Shown: positions 1-13,532 of the stretch, in pieces
Layout of the letters: every line of letters starts with the position of its first letter
Position numbering within the stretch: the stretch's first letter is position 1
Assembly (NCBI GenBank): GCA_018466975.1
Contig: CM031561.1
Location: 1,240,001-1,304,000 of the forward strand
Length of the DNA stretch: 64,000 nt
Direction of reading: 5' to 3'
DNA from: Sparassis latifolia
Taxonomy: Eukaryota > Basidiomycota > Agaricomycetes > Polyporales > Sparassidaceae
The notes under the pieces: generated by a model
Database searches by the model: none
What the model saw: the letters and a program-made list of their open reading frames with translations, nothing else
Told to the model about the DNA's origin: nothing
Translations under genes and position numbers: made by a program

Positions 1-1180
1 ACTCGCCACATGAGCATCTTCACCGCCACACCTCGCCAAAGGTACAGGCGTCATCTGGATCTGTGGCGCCTGTGGAGGGAAGTCGCGCACTTATTCCTGA
101 CCCTCTGGCGCCAGCTTGGGATGAAAGTCGTGGCAGTTCACCAATCCATAGGCGTGCACTCATCTCAGATTCCACCCCCACTGCGCCCGGTGGAATGTTC
201 GACTTCGACACTCCTGGCATCTCGCCAATCCTCGACGCGCCCTGTTGGAAGCTACTCCCTTCCTCCACCAGCTCACACTTTCGACTTTCGCACTCCTGAC
301 ACCTCCCAACTCCCTCGACGATCGCTCATCGCTGAGCCCCTTGACGCTACACCACGTACATCCATCCACTTCGATAGTCAAGCAAGTACGCCGATGGCGA
401 GGGGCATGCTGGTGGACGAGACACTTGACGCGGAACCAGTGCCGAAACTGCTGGACTTTGACAATAGTCCTCCTGCCACGCCAGGACGATGGCGAGCTCT
501 GGTGATAGACAGCCCTGGCACGACGCCTGTGCGTAGCCAGGTCCGGTGGCTAAATAGTCCCAGCACTTCGCCTCCAAAGAGGCGGCCTTTGTTGGACGAT
601 GTTTTAAGTCCACCGCCTCCGCCATCGGCGCCCTCTCACTCGCCAGCTCGCACTTTCGATGACAGCAATTTCCGCCACGATGCACCTGTCATTCACTATA
701 TGAAAGGCAGCATCGAGCCAGTCACTGTTACTTCCAGGATGCCAAGTCTGGCAGCACTTCCAGATGAGCTGCCGATCCATCGTCCCACCCATTGGGAACA
801 GGTTCCAGGCTTATTCCCAGATACCACACAGCTGCTGCCAATGGCAGTCCCTGGAGAGACGAATGCCGCTTCTGGCTCACAAGTGGCCCGCCTCGGTAGA
901 TCGTTTGCGCAGATCGCAGCAGAGGCAGACAGTTCCAGTGAGTGCATCCCTGGCAACCTTCAGTCTGATGTTGACCTTATTCATAGTGGACGATGACGAA
1001 GGTGATAGCTTTGCGGTTAGTCGTCGTCGCACCATGTTGCGGGAGCGCATTGTACGTCTTCAGCGTGAGCTCAACCTCACTGAGGATATGCACGTTGCGA
1101 ACCTCAATGCCAGCTCGACCGTGTTCCAAATGGGGTACATTCTGAGGGACATTCGTGGCGAGGCGTATCACAGCAACTGA
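1..1180 (+). CDS. Pro/Ser-rich repeat protein, 5'-partial, frame-disrupted
   Basis: I do not recognise this protein. The reading frame is already open at base 3, so the gene probably starts before the window. It carries imperfect repeats of about 20 residues built around D-SP/TP signatures such as LISDSTPTAP, FDFDTPGISP, LLDFDNSPPATP and VIDSPGTTP. The repeats lie in frame 3 up to about 245-275 and in frame 1 after it, so a one-base-type frame change (indel or missed tiny intron) sits there. Frame 1 then runs to 937. A 49-nt GT-AG intron (938-986) joins it in phase to a charged C-terminus ending at 1180, which has a possible helix (LRERIVRLQRELNL). It adjoins the repeat island and may be decaying. 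An ATG at 10 opens frame 1 but would omit the first repeats. Confidence 0.5.
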
Positions 1181-1299
1181 ACTAGTGTCTTTGAGCGTTT
1201 TGGTGTTAGCAATATATGACCGCTATGTAACAGCTTGTATACCAGTACAAAATGGATACATTCACTTCTGCATCACTAAGCTCTAAAGCCCATCGCTCC

Positions 1300-2645
1300 T
1301 CCAGTGTACTCTTCAGATGGGTGGACTGCGCTCGCCATCACCAAGGCATGTTGTTGCCAGCAATTGGCCCATCGCCAAAGGACCTGAGTGAAAGCTTCAC
1401 TGCATGGGAATATCGCTCCGCCAGCAAAGGGCCCACTGCCAAGGGTCAGAGGGTTGGCCATCGCCAAGCCGTGTTTTCGCCACCAATTGGCCCTCCGCCA
1501 TGAGTGCTGGTGAGTGATGGGCCCACCGGCAAAGGTCAGAGGATTGGCGATCACCAGAGCACGTCATCACCACCAATGCGCCCGGAAACTGCAGGGCTGT
1601 ATGTGACAATGGGCCCATTGGTGGCGATGACATATCCTGGTGATCGTCAACCCACTGGCTTTTGGCGGTGGGCCGATTGCTGGCGATAACATGCTCTGGC
1701 GTTGGCCAACCCACTGGCTTTTGGCGGTGGGCCGATTGCTGGCGGAAACATGTCCTGGCAATGACCTATCCCATGGGTGCTTGCAGTAAGGCCCTCACTG
1801 AGGGTGCTTTGGCGATGGGCCGACTGCTGGCGATAACATGCTCTGGCAATCGTCAACCCTCTAACCTTTGGCGGTGGGCCCATCCTTCAGGTTACACTCT
1901 GGGCGATCGGCCCACTGCTCATTCGTCATACTTTGGCGGTGGGCCGATTGCTCAGACAAACATGCTCTGGCCATGGCCAACACTCTGACCTTTGGCGGTG
2001 GGCCGATTGCTGGCGGAAACATGTCCTGGCGATGACCTATCCCATGGGTGCTTGCAGTAAGGCCCTCACTGAGGGTGCTTTGGCGATGGGCCGATTGCTG
2101 ACAATAACATGCTCTGGCAATCGTCAACCCTCTAACCTTTGGCGGTGGGCCCATCCTTCAGGTTACACTCTGGGCGATCGGCCCACTGCTCATTCGTCAT
2201 ACTTTGGCGGTGGGCCGATTGCTCAGACAAACATGCTCTGGCCATGGCCAACACTCTGACCTTTGGCGGTGGGCCCATCCGTCATCTCATTCGTCATACT
2301 CTGGCGGTGGGCTGATTGCTCAGACAAACATGCTCTGGCCATGGCCAACACTCTGACCTTTGGTGGTGGGCCCATCCGTCATCTTACACTCGTGGCGATG
2401 GGCCCACTGCTCATTGATCATACTTTGGCAGTGGGCCCATCGATGGCGATAACATGCTCTGGCGTCAGCCCACCCTCTGACCTGTGGCGGTGGGCCCATT
2501 GCTTAACGGTTACAACACTGTAATATGCCCTGCTAGTGGGCCGAGCACTGGGATAAGAACACTAGCGGTGGGCCCACTGCTAGTATCCCACACATGAAAG
2601 GTATGGGCCTACTGCTGGTAGAGGTCAACATGGTGACAATGGGCC
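1300..2645. repeat. GC-rich minisatellite, head-to-head inverted
   Basis: A long array of degenerate units carries the core GGCGGTGGGCC followed by (C/G)ATTGCTGGCGATAACATG and CTCTGGC. From about 1610 to 2600 the core reads on the plus strand. From about 1330 to 1590 the same unit appears as its reverse complement (for example CGCCACCAATTGGCCC near 1482), so the array is inverted around about 1595. Units are about 58-60 bp where clearest (about 1655-1740). Several 60-108-codon ORFs run through it in both directions, but they only translate the repeat and I do not call them genes. Confidence 0.85.
1741..2282 (+). repeat. 271-bp tandem duplication within the minisatellite
   Basis: Two nearly identical copies lie back to back at 1741-2011 and 2012-2282, with only a handful of mismatches. 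Each contains the CCCATGGGTGCTTGCAG block, three or four GGCGGTGGGCC cores, and the GGTTACACTCTGGGCGATCG block. The near identity shows that this duplication is younger than the surrounding degenerate units. Confidence 0.85.
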
Positions 2646-2730
2646 GACGTCCGCTGGCTGTCCAGTTCATGACAATGTCAGGGTAAATGGGAGTTCAGTT
2701 CAGGTAACATGACTGAAAGGTGTGCCACCG

Positions 2731-3552
2731 ATGGCTACAATTACCATGGATGAAGGACGTCACCATGTCAGCCAGAAGGAACTTGGTTTTAGAAAACCCG
2801 AGATCTTCAACGGTTCAGACCGTTCGAAGCTTAGGGAATTTATAAACCAATGCAAGAATTACATGGCCGGAAATAGCCATGTCTACCAGGAGGACAATCA
2901 GAAGATCGCATTCGTGCTATTGCACATGCAAGGAGGAACAGCAGGATCATGGGCACAGAGCTTCATAGAAACGGAACTCACCAATGACGACTTCCTTTCT
3001 TATGGGAGTTGGAGAGACTTCATTGCGAGTGTGAACAAAGCATTTGGCGATGAAAATATTGAAGAAACTGCTCGTACCTTGCTGCGTAACATCAAGCAAG
3101 GAACTCGTACTGCGGACGACTACATTGCTGAATTCCGATTGATTGAATCCAAGGCGAAATTAGAAGATGCCGGAAATATCGAGTATTTCAAGTGGGGACT
3201 TAACGACCCACTCCGACAAAGGATATATGGGATGGAAAGCATGCCCAAGACACTTGACAAGTGGTATGAATACGCCTCGCGGTTTGATAACCAATGGAGA
3301 TCTGCTCAGATCTTCAAGCGAGGAGCCACTACGACGACGCGAGGAAAGGGCCGATCTGTCCATCGTCCCTACTACTCGGCTTCTGCAAAGGATCCAAACG
3401 CGATGGATGTTGATCGTGTCAATATCTCATGCTTATCCCCGGATGAGCGACAGAAGAGAATGAAAGAAGGATTATGTTTCCTATGCGGAAAGAAGGGCCA
3501 TATAGCCAACGACAGACAATTCCACCCCAATCTGGAAGTTTCACCGTGCTAG
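2731..3552 (+). pseudogene. gag polyprotein, N-terminally short, zinc knuckle damaged
   Basis: The Ty3-type gag/capsid core starts at the ATG at 2731; the frame opens slightly earlier at a GTG. Capsid-like signatures include [22 protein letters not shown] and a basic, Arg-rich stretch before the nucleocapsid. The zinc knuckle [14 protein letters not shown] has the first Cys pair and the His, but Arg replaces the last Cys of the CX2CX4HX4C pattern. A stop follows 13 residues later. Chromovirus gag proteins are usually longer at the N-terminus, so the 5' part of the ORF is probably missing along with the LTR. Confidence 0.85.
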
Positions 3553-3591
3553 AACGATACAGCCGGGTTGGACACAGACACAATCACATGA

Positions 3592-3690
<99 letters not shown>

Positions 3691-3700
3691 TGACTGATGA

Positions 3701-4480
<780 letters not shown>

Positions 4481-4553
4481 TGAAGAGACTGAAACCGCAG
4501 TCTTCACCATACAAAGAGGCCCCGCCATTGGAAGAATGACACACAGTACCTGA

Positions 4554-7767
<3,214 letters not shown>

Positions 7768-7809
7768 TCAGGCAGCTCTTATCTCTGTGGGAATACTCTT
7801 TATCGCCCA

Positions 7810-8667
7810 ATGGATTTTCATCTATTTGATTATTACCGGATCCACGACATTCTATTTCACATCACAGATAACGCGATCCCCTTAACGACCGAAAGGTATA
7901 AAAGGAGAAGAAGACGATATATCATCAATGCCCACTTCGCTATAGGCGACCTTGTTCACAATATACTCGCTGAAGTCGCCTCCACAATTATGAGCATACC
8001 CGCATCGCCTACGCTTGTCAATGGAGTACCCTCTCGAGCACAGACACCCTTTATCCGCGCCTCATCGCCCTCGCCTTCTATCGAACTCAGTCACGCATCG
8101 GACGAACAAGAATTTGCCACACGTCTGGTCTCGGCTATCCGTGTTCCTGTCGACTTCACAGATATCCTCGTCGCCTTACGAAATCGCCCGCAAGATCGAC
8201 AAGCGGTGGTTTCCATGCAACGAGCATTAGAAATGGTCGAGTGGATGCAGACGGCCAGACAAGAGCTCATCGCAGCAGAGGAAAGGACGAGTAGAGCCCG
8301 AACCAGAGTCGACCAAGTCTGGTCATTAATGTGCAGTACGGTCACTCGTACAGCACAGGAGATTTGGAGGGAGCATGGGGACGAAGACATCGGACACATC
8401 CTCGGATACACCACTAATGGAATACCCGCATCCACTCCTCGCTCGTCGCCAGAACCAATTCCGCTCGACCTCGCCTCCTCGCTCGCACGCACTCCAGTGG
8501 ACGATCTCCGTTATCCCAACCATCTTTCGACCGCATCCGCTTCTTGGCGTCGCAGTCATCCCTACAGGGATGGGCGTATCCCGAACAAGGATCACGAACC
8601 AGCCGGCGGACATGCTACAGATGTGGAGGAGATCATTATGTCCGCGATCTCGCCCCGACGACGATGA
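7810..8667 (+). CDS. Intact accessory ORF downstream of pol, unknown function
   Basis: A 285-residue uninterrupted ORF sits between the dead pol and the 3' LTR, the place where some retroelements carry an extra gene. An in-frame ATG at 7990 is an alternative start. The middle (about residues 100-190) looks alpha-helical and possibly coiled coil (ALEMVEWMQTARQELIAAEERTSRARTRV). The flanks are Ser/Pro-rich. I see no signal peptide, zinc finger or enzyme motif. That it remains open while gag-pol has decayed is notable. It may be an element-encoded accessory protein; I assign no function. Confidence 0.5.
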   Translation: MDFHLFDYYRIHDILFHITDNAIPLTTERYKRRRRRYIINAHFAIGDLVHNILAEVASTIMSIPASPTLVNGVPSRAQTPFIRASSPSPSIELSHASDEQEFATRLVSAIRVPVDFTDILVALRNRPQDRQAVVSMQRALEMVEWMQTARQELIAAEERTSRARTRVDQVWSLMCSTVTRTAQEIWREHGDEDIGHILGYTTNGIPASTPRSSPEPIPLDLASSLARTPVDDLRYPNHLSTASASWRRSHPYRDGRIPNKDHEPAGGHATDVEEIIMSAISPRRR

Positions 8668-8714
8668 AGATCACAATATTTCTTGTGGGACAAGAAACGT
8701 TAGACGGGAGCTGA

Positions 8715-9355
8715 TGTTACAACGCTCCTCACTTGTGGCGCGTCTTTTCTTTTTCTTTTCCTTGTTCCCTTTACGTTACCAAACCACGTGATCCAACACG
8801 TGACTCATCGGAGCGCAACCTCCGATTCTTTACCCAGATGTCTAGAACCCCTAGTCTGGGGTTACATCGGATCCAACTCCGGACCTTCTTCTTATCGCAC
8901 ATGCAAGACGTGCATGTATGCCTCATCTTTACCTCGTTCTGATACATGACTCGTTATCCCCATTAGTACTGATTATCTCTCACGACCTTACTCAGCTTTC
9001 TCATACATATTACTTCCTCGCTGTTACCCTGCCCAAATATCGTTTCACCTTATCTAGCCAATGAACGATCCCGCATTACTGCGTAGTACTGCGGATACCT
9101 TTTGTATAAATAGACGACCTTGTCGAGCTGGATCCCCATCTCGACCTGGTTACCATTAAACCAGCTTTTCACTTGCCTTTGACTGAAATCGACCGTTAGT
9201 AGCAGACAGCTACTACGAGTCATAAGAACGAACTCTGATCGACCTTCAGTGCGAGGACATCGCCAGAAGTGTCACTTGAACGGACTTGTGTCTTAGACTA
9301 AGACCTTGTCTCGTGACAACTCGACTTGATGCTCGTGTTTCGCTGCCGCGTAACA
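8715..9355 (+). repeat. 3' LTR of the chromodomain retrotransposon
   Basis: The segment starts TGTTACAACG and ends CCGCGTAACA, giving the perfect inverted termini TGTTAC/GTAACA expected of basidiomycete Ty3 LTRs. A short purine-rich tract (about 8703-8711) precedes it, as a polypurine primer would. A TATA box (TATAAATAG, 9105-9113) lies about 250 bp from the 3' end. Boundaries rest on termini only, because no second LTR copy is present for comparison. Confidence 0.7.
9105..9113 (+). promoter_or_regulatory. TATA box in the LTR
   Basis: TATAAATAG lies in the only AT-rich stretch of the LTR, in the position of a U3 promoter. Confidence 0.5.
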
Positions 9356-9569
9356 GAGTCTGTCCACTACAATATAGTATACAAGCTTCTATTACAAAAA
9401 CTAACACTTGTTACTATTCCTTTGCATAATATTCTAAATCATTATCTTTCTGTCTAATATCCTTTTAAAATATAATGCACATTCTAATATTATATCTAAA
9501 ACTATTACTTTAAAGCATTAGAAGTATTTGTAATGGAAGCTTGTATATTATATTGTAGTGGACAGACTC
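9356..9569. mobile_element. MITE-like element with 43-bp terminal inverted repeats
   Basis: The left end GAGTCTGTCCACTACAATAT... (9356-9398) is the reverse complement of the right end (9527-9569) with two mismatches in 43 bases. The interior is strongly AT-rich and non-coding. At 214 bp with long inverted ends and no ORF, it fits a miniature inverted-repeat transposable element. I see no clear target site duplication and do not assign a superfamily. Its left end touches the LTR end exactly. Confidence 0.75.
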
Positions 9570-9600
9570 ATTATATATAATTGAGGTTGAAGTAACAGCA

Positions 9601-9700
9601 AGCACCAATAGTGTAGTGGTTAAAGCATCTAACTTGTGTAACTTATATAAGCAAAACTCTGGCCATGAGGTTAGAGGTTTAACTCTCACTGTGAACACTT
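9601..9700 (+). repeat. tRNA-derived SINE-like sequence
   Basis: An A-box-like TAGTGTAGTGGTTAAAGC (9609-9626) and a B-box-like GGTTTAACTCT (about 9677-9687) are spaced as in a tRNA gene with extra bases in between. The acceptor stem does not close, so it is not a functional tRNA. It fits the head of a tRNA-derived SINE or an old tRNA pseudogene. An AT-rich repetitive stretch follows. Confidence 0.45.
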
Positions 9701-9704
9701 GTTT

Positions 9705-9840
9705 TTTCAATTACAATGTGGCCGGCACTGTAATTGCCATTGTATTACAATGTGCCCAGTGTTATTACAATTACAATGGCTGGTGAGTTGTGCACAATGG
9801 CCTGCCCAGTGTTGTGGGCAATTGTAATACAATGGTGAGA
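9705..9840. repeat. Palindromic ATTACAATG/CATTGTAAT cluster
   Basis: ATTACAATG, ACAATTACAATGGC, GCCATTGTATTACAATG and GGGCAATTGTAATACAATGG recur in both orientations within 135 bp, and GCCCAGTGTT occurs twice. The stretch can fold on itself. It separates the SINE-like sequence from the second retroelement remnant. Confidence 0.5.
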
Positions 9841-9844
9841 ACCA

Positions 9845-10681
9845 CAGCTGGAGACCGATGGTTCTAGCGAACGGTCCAATAAGACCGTCATCCAAATGCT
9901 TCGATACCACGTCGCACGCAATCAAACTCGATGGGTACGTGCCTTGCCTCTGGTCCATTTTCATCTCGTCAGCTCCGAGAACGTCTCCACTGGATTCTCG
10001 CCTTTCCAACTCAACCACGGACGTGCCGCTCGCGTCATACCGCCAATCACTTCCGACGCCATTGACGATGCTTCCCATTCACATGGTCTCGATGCCGTCC
10101 GTGCTGGTGAACTCCTCAATAGAGTCGAGCTCGACACCCTCGAAGCCCAGGATAACCTCCTGCTCACCAAAACCAACCAGGCCCTCACTGCTAACGCGTC
10201 TCGCTCGCCGGAAATCTCTTATGCTATTGGCGATCGTGTACTGTTGTCCACGTTCCATCGGCATCGAGACTACATGCAACGTGGCGACAACCGCGTAGCG
10301 AAATTCATGGTTAGGTTCGATGGCCCTTATACTATCACCGCCTCCTACCCCGAATTCTCGGCGTACACCCTCGACCTTCCCACTCACATGTCCATCTTCC
10401 CAACTTTCTATTCTTCCCTCCTCCGCCCTTTTCTAGCCAACGACGCTTCGCTCTTCCCCTCTCGCGAACTCGCACAACCGGGCCCTATTGTCATGGCCGA
10501 AGGCCAGGAGGAATGGCTCGTCGACCGCATACTCGATCGTCGACGTCATGGCCGCGGATGGCGCTATCTCGTCCGCTGGTCGGGGTATGGTCCCGAATCC
10601 GATACTTGGCTCGCTGGTTCCGAGGTCACCGACCTTCAAGCTCTCGACGTCTTTTTACAGCAACAAGACCTTACCGCTTAA
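9845..10681 (+). pseudogene. Second Ty3/gypsy element: integrase C-terminus and chromodomain
   Basis: The open frame starts inside an integrase core at the ETDGSSERSNKTV block (conserved Glu region) and runs to a TAA at 10681. It then shows the integrase C-terminal segment (TGFSPFQLNHGRAAR, KFMVRFDGPYTI) and a chromodomain (EEWLVDRILDRR...WRYLVRWSGYGPESDTW). It is a different lineage from the element at 2.7-9.4 kb: codon use is more GC-rich and the frame is undamaged. Everything upstream of the integrase core is missing, so this is a 5'-truncated remnant. The first ATG is at 9896. Confidence 0.85.
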
Positions 10682-10927
10682 GTCGCCTTCAAGTCCTCCG
10701 GCGCTCAACATGCTCTGTTCAAGGACCTTCCCTTCCCGATATTATTCCCGGCACTCGCTCCGACAATCGTTTCTTTTCCTTCCCTCTGCTCCTGCTTCCT
10801 TCTGACCCGTCCTAATTTTTCCTGACCGGTGAGAGTGTAATCCTGTTCACGTGATTACTACGTTGTTTGTACCTCCTTCCTATTCCGTACTTGTTTACAT
10901 GTTGTTCGACTTCGCTGCCGCTTCCTT

Positions 10928-11016
10928 ACTCTCTCCCTCTGCGGCAACGAAGGTATGTACATGCTCTGCGCTCTGTATCGTAGTAGTTGACTCTCTCCCT
11001 CTGCGGCAACGAAGGT
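10928..11016 (+). repeat. 27-bp direct repeat
   Basis: ACTCTCTCCCTCTGCGGCAA followed by CGAAGGT occurs at 10928-10954 and again at 10990-11016. The two copies are separated by 35 bp in the non-coding tail behind the second retroelement. Confidence 0.8.
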
Positions 11017-11063
11017 TATTTTGTGCCTGTTCTTTCTCCGTTGGATCTGAGTGAAGTGTTCCC

Positions 11064-11369
11064 TCACCGGGCCCACTTACACTGGCACACACTTCGTGCA
11101 CAATACTGCGTGATGTTTTCCACTTGGTCCTCTGCAGTCACGATGTTAAGCTGAGCGCACAGCCATTCATAGTGCTGCAGAAACCTCGCAACTTCTGCAT
11201 AACTTCCTTTAAACTTCTTCGGAGAACCCTTCATTCCCAGAACTGATAATCCAGCGACGCCGGTCACCATATTGGGCTTCGAAGTGTTGATTGGGTAGAG
11301 CTGTAGTGTGGGATAGACTACCATGTTAACAGGCTTCAGAGGTGTGATTGATATAGCTTCGGGAAACAA
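11064..11369 (-). pseudogene. gag fragment of a third retroelement, minus strand
   Basis: The 101-codon minus-strand frame contains PKKFKGSYAEVARFLQHYE, WLCAQLNIV and EDQVENITQYC, which match the layout of the gag N-terminal region seen in many basidiomycete retroelements. Similarity ends near 11085, so the 3' part is lost. No pol sequence follows on this strand. Confidence 0.6.
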
Positions 11370-11690
11370 GGGTCCTAACCCCTCGCAGTGGGCTCCAGAT
11401 GTCGACTCGGGGTACGCACGGGCCTTGGCCGGAGGAGCTTTTGACTCTCAGTCAAGTGAATGGTACTTCGCTGTGGTTCACCGGGCGTGGCAAATGGGAA
11501 AGTACGCCGGGCTATCACAGTTGTTCGATGATATCAAATTTATGATAATGGGTTAGGGATGCCTGAGCTATATGTGTGATTTGTTGTCTGAAGTCGGGAT
11601 GGTAGTCTGTACAATACAGATGGGGGAATGTAGAGGGCGATGCCTAGCAACCGTGTGCAAGGGCTTGCATTCTGTCTTCTTATACGATGC

Positions 11691-11850
11691 CGAGTCTTCT
11701 GTGTTCTCTTATCCGTGTGCCTACAATCGTGTGCAGGGCTTACCGAGTCTTCGATGTCTTCTTAACAGTGTGCCTACAACCGTGTGCAGGGCTTACCGAG
11801 TCTTCTGTGTTCCTTTCCGAGTGCCTACAACCATGTACCGAGTGCGTGTG
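11691..11850 (+). repeat. 53-bp tandem repeat, about three copies
   Basis: Copies begin with CGAGTCTTC at 11691, 11744 and 11797. Each continues through GTGCCTACAACCGTGTGCAG and GGCTTAC. The third copy is shortened. No coding potential is convincing. Confidence 0.8.
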
Positions 11851-12044
11851 TCCTAATACAATGTGCCTGGCCGATAATTTTCCTACGTGTTGTCCAAGAA
11901 CTTTCTGAGAACGAGTTGAGTATCTAGCAACCGTGTGCTAGACTACCCAACAGAAACGATACGAGAGTGCAGTGGTTGTGTTCGTAACAACTCACTGCCT
12001 GCGCTGAACTGACTTCATCGGGATCCTTTTGATTACGAGTAACA

Positions 12045-12242
12045 ATGTTACTGGGAGGAGTGGAACAAACTCCTATTCTTTTAGTTTATCACTTTGTAGG
12101 GTAAGCTACAAGCGGAGGGAGAACTCTTCACTTATAGGGGTGCTACAAGTGGGGAGAGAAGACTGTGGGTTGGGGCGCCTCGGGGGTCCTTTTATACCCC
12201 TCGGGTGTCACCCATTGTGACCATTACATAGTAGTGTTACAT
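12045..12242 (-). repeat. Possible LTR remnant, minus strand
   Basis: On the minus strand the stretch begins TGTAACACTAC near 12242, has GGGGTATAAAAGGA (TATA-like) near 12190, and ends CCCAGTAACA near 12045. The order relative to the minus-strand gag at 11.1-11.4 kb is correct for a 5' LTR. The termini are imperfect and no partner copy exists in the window. Confidence 0.3.
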
Positions 12243-12248
12243 GGCAGA

Positions 12249-12490
12249 TTGGCCAATAGCAAAATAAGAGCATCACGTGATCAAAGGGGAAAGTAGGAAG
12301 GAAAAATGTCTTAGGACCTTCGTGTACAATAGCATAAAGTGAGCAGGGAGAAACAGGGAAGACAAAACTCTTGGGACCTCCGTGTCCAATAGCATAAAGC
12401 AAGCAGGGAGAAGTAGAGAGAAAGCACTTTCCGAGTTTTTCCCGTCCAATAGCATAATGTGAGCATCAGGTGACACACTCGGCCAAACGT
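12249..12490. repeat. About 60-bp degenerate repeat with CCAATAGCATAA core
   Basis: Four units carry (C/A)CAATAGCA followed by TAA..GAGCA, near 12252, 12325, 12385 and 12447, with purine-rich AGGGAGAA spacers. Two units include a CACGTGAT- or CAGGTGAC-like E-box. I see no gene here. Confidence 0.65.
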
Positions 12491-12499
12491 TCTCGGGTT

Positions 12500-13250
12500 C
12501 CGTCTTAGTCACATGACTTCTTCGTCAAGCGCTTCACCGGTGGTTACATGTTCACAAGCCAAACACTTTTGGTGCGTGACACCGCCCCAGCGCGTGAGCT
12601 TGCGGATCTCGGCTTCCATCTTGGCAGTCTCCATTTGGCAAGAGGTGCTGGGGGGCAGAGTGTGAGAAAGATGCTTGGGAGAAGTCGGATAGCATACCTT
12701 TGCACTCCTCACTCATGCATGTGCTTGTTGCACATCCTTGTGATGTTAAGCTCATCCATCCTCGAGGACTGTGAATACTAAATATTCTGAGACAGCTGAG
12801 TGAGATGGATGAGACTCATGGCACTTGCCTCGGGTTAAGTGTGCATTCTTGCACCTTCCACATTCTGGGGGAAAGGTGACAGGTTGTCCACTGCGGGCGC
12901 CATGCTCATTCGTTATGTCCACTGCTTGCAGCATCCGTGGACATGCAGGTGCAGCACTTCGGTGGGGACCCTGTTCTGGGGTGTTAGAGTCAGTGCATAT
13001 CTGGAGAATCACAGAGCCCATTGGAAACTGCGGTAATGCGGAAGGTGAGTCAGCATGCAATGAAAGGGAGAAGGCGACACCTACATGCACACAATGCTGA
13101 TAGGCACGAGCCTTTCCTTCCCCTTTGCCTTGCAGGCACAGGACTGTACATAGTTGAAAGTGAGCGAGTGCACGGTGGCGCATATGACACGTACATTGTC
13201 GACAATGAAGCATATCCGCCGAGCGCAGCATCGTACGAACAATAAGATCG
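12500..13250. other. No confident gene; weak minus-strand Cys-motif frame
   Basis: A minus-strand frame (13231-12752) contains PPECGRCKNAHLTRGKC, a Cys-rich pattern like a small zinc finger. A second minus-strand frame (12712-12509) has HQKCLACEHVT and could be joined by an intron, but I could not find a splice that keeps the frame. This could be a gene remnant. Confidence 0.2.
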
Positions 13251-13468
13251 ATCAGAGTGTTGCGACTTATTTGGTTCGCTCAACAGAGTCACGTGCAAGT
13301 GGGCTAAATGTGCGTCCTACTCTCAACAAAGCTTGCACGATACAAAGGGTGTTGCACAAGTAGCATATTCATTTAGCTTACAGTAGTTGGAGTGGGTATT
13401 GTGCAATATGTGAAACCCTATCTGTTACATTTGCATCCTACCGTGGTGAAGGATCAGAAAGTCTGGTG

Positions 13469-13532
13469 AAGTATGGTTGGTGTGGTGCCACGCCAACCAT
13501 GGTCACCATAAGCACCATACCAAATCATACTT
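13469..13532. repeat. Imperfect hairpin, about 21-bp arms
   Basis: AAGTATGGTTGGTGTGGTGC is followed by its near reverse complement GCACCATACCAAATCATACTT, with about four differences and a 23-nt loop. It lies in otherwise featureless DNA between the repeat island and the first housekeeping gene and may be a small MITE relic. The rest of 13250-13900 shows nothing I can name. Confidence 0.6.

Noticed and set aside
1252..2523. Several 60-108-codon ORFs on both strands
   Set aside because: They translate the minisatellite unit (WRWADCW, GGGPI); the paired 108-codon ORFs are the 271-bp duplication.
2704..2709. GTAACA as the end of a 5' LTR just before gag
   Set aside because: The preceding sequence does not resemble the 3' LTR at 8715-9355 and no primer binding site follows.
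9601..9700. Functional tRNA gene
   Set aside because: A- and B-box-like motifs are present, but the acceptor stem does not pair and no clean anticodon arm forms.
11691..11850. CRISPR-like array
   Set aside because: Only three contiguous 53-bp tandem copies with no distinct spacers, in a fungal genome.
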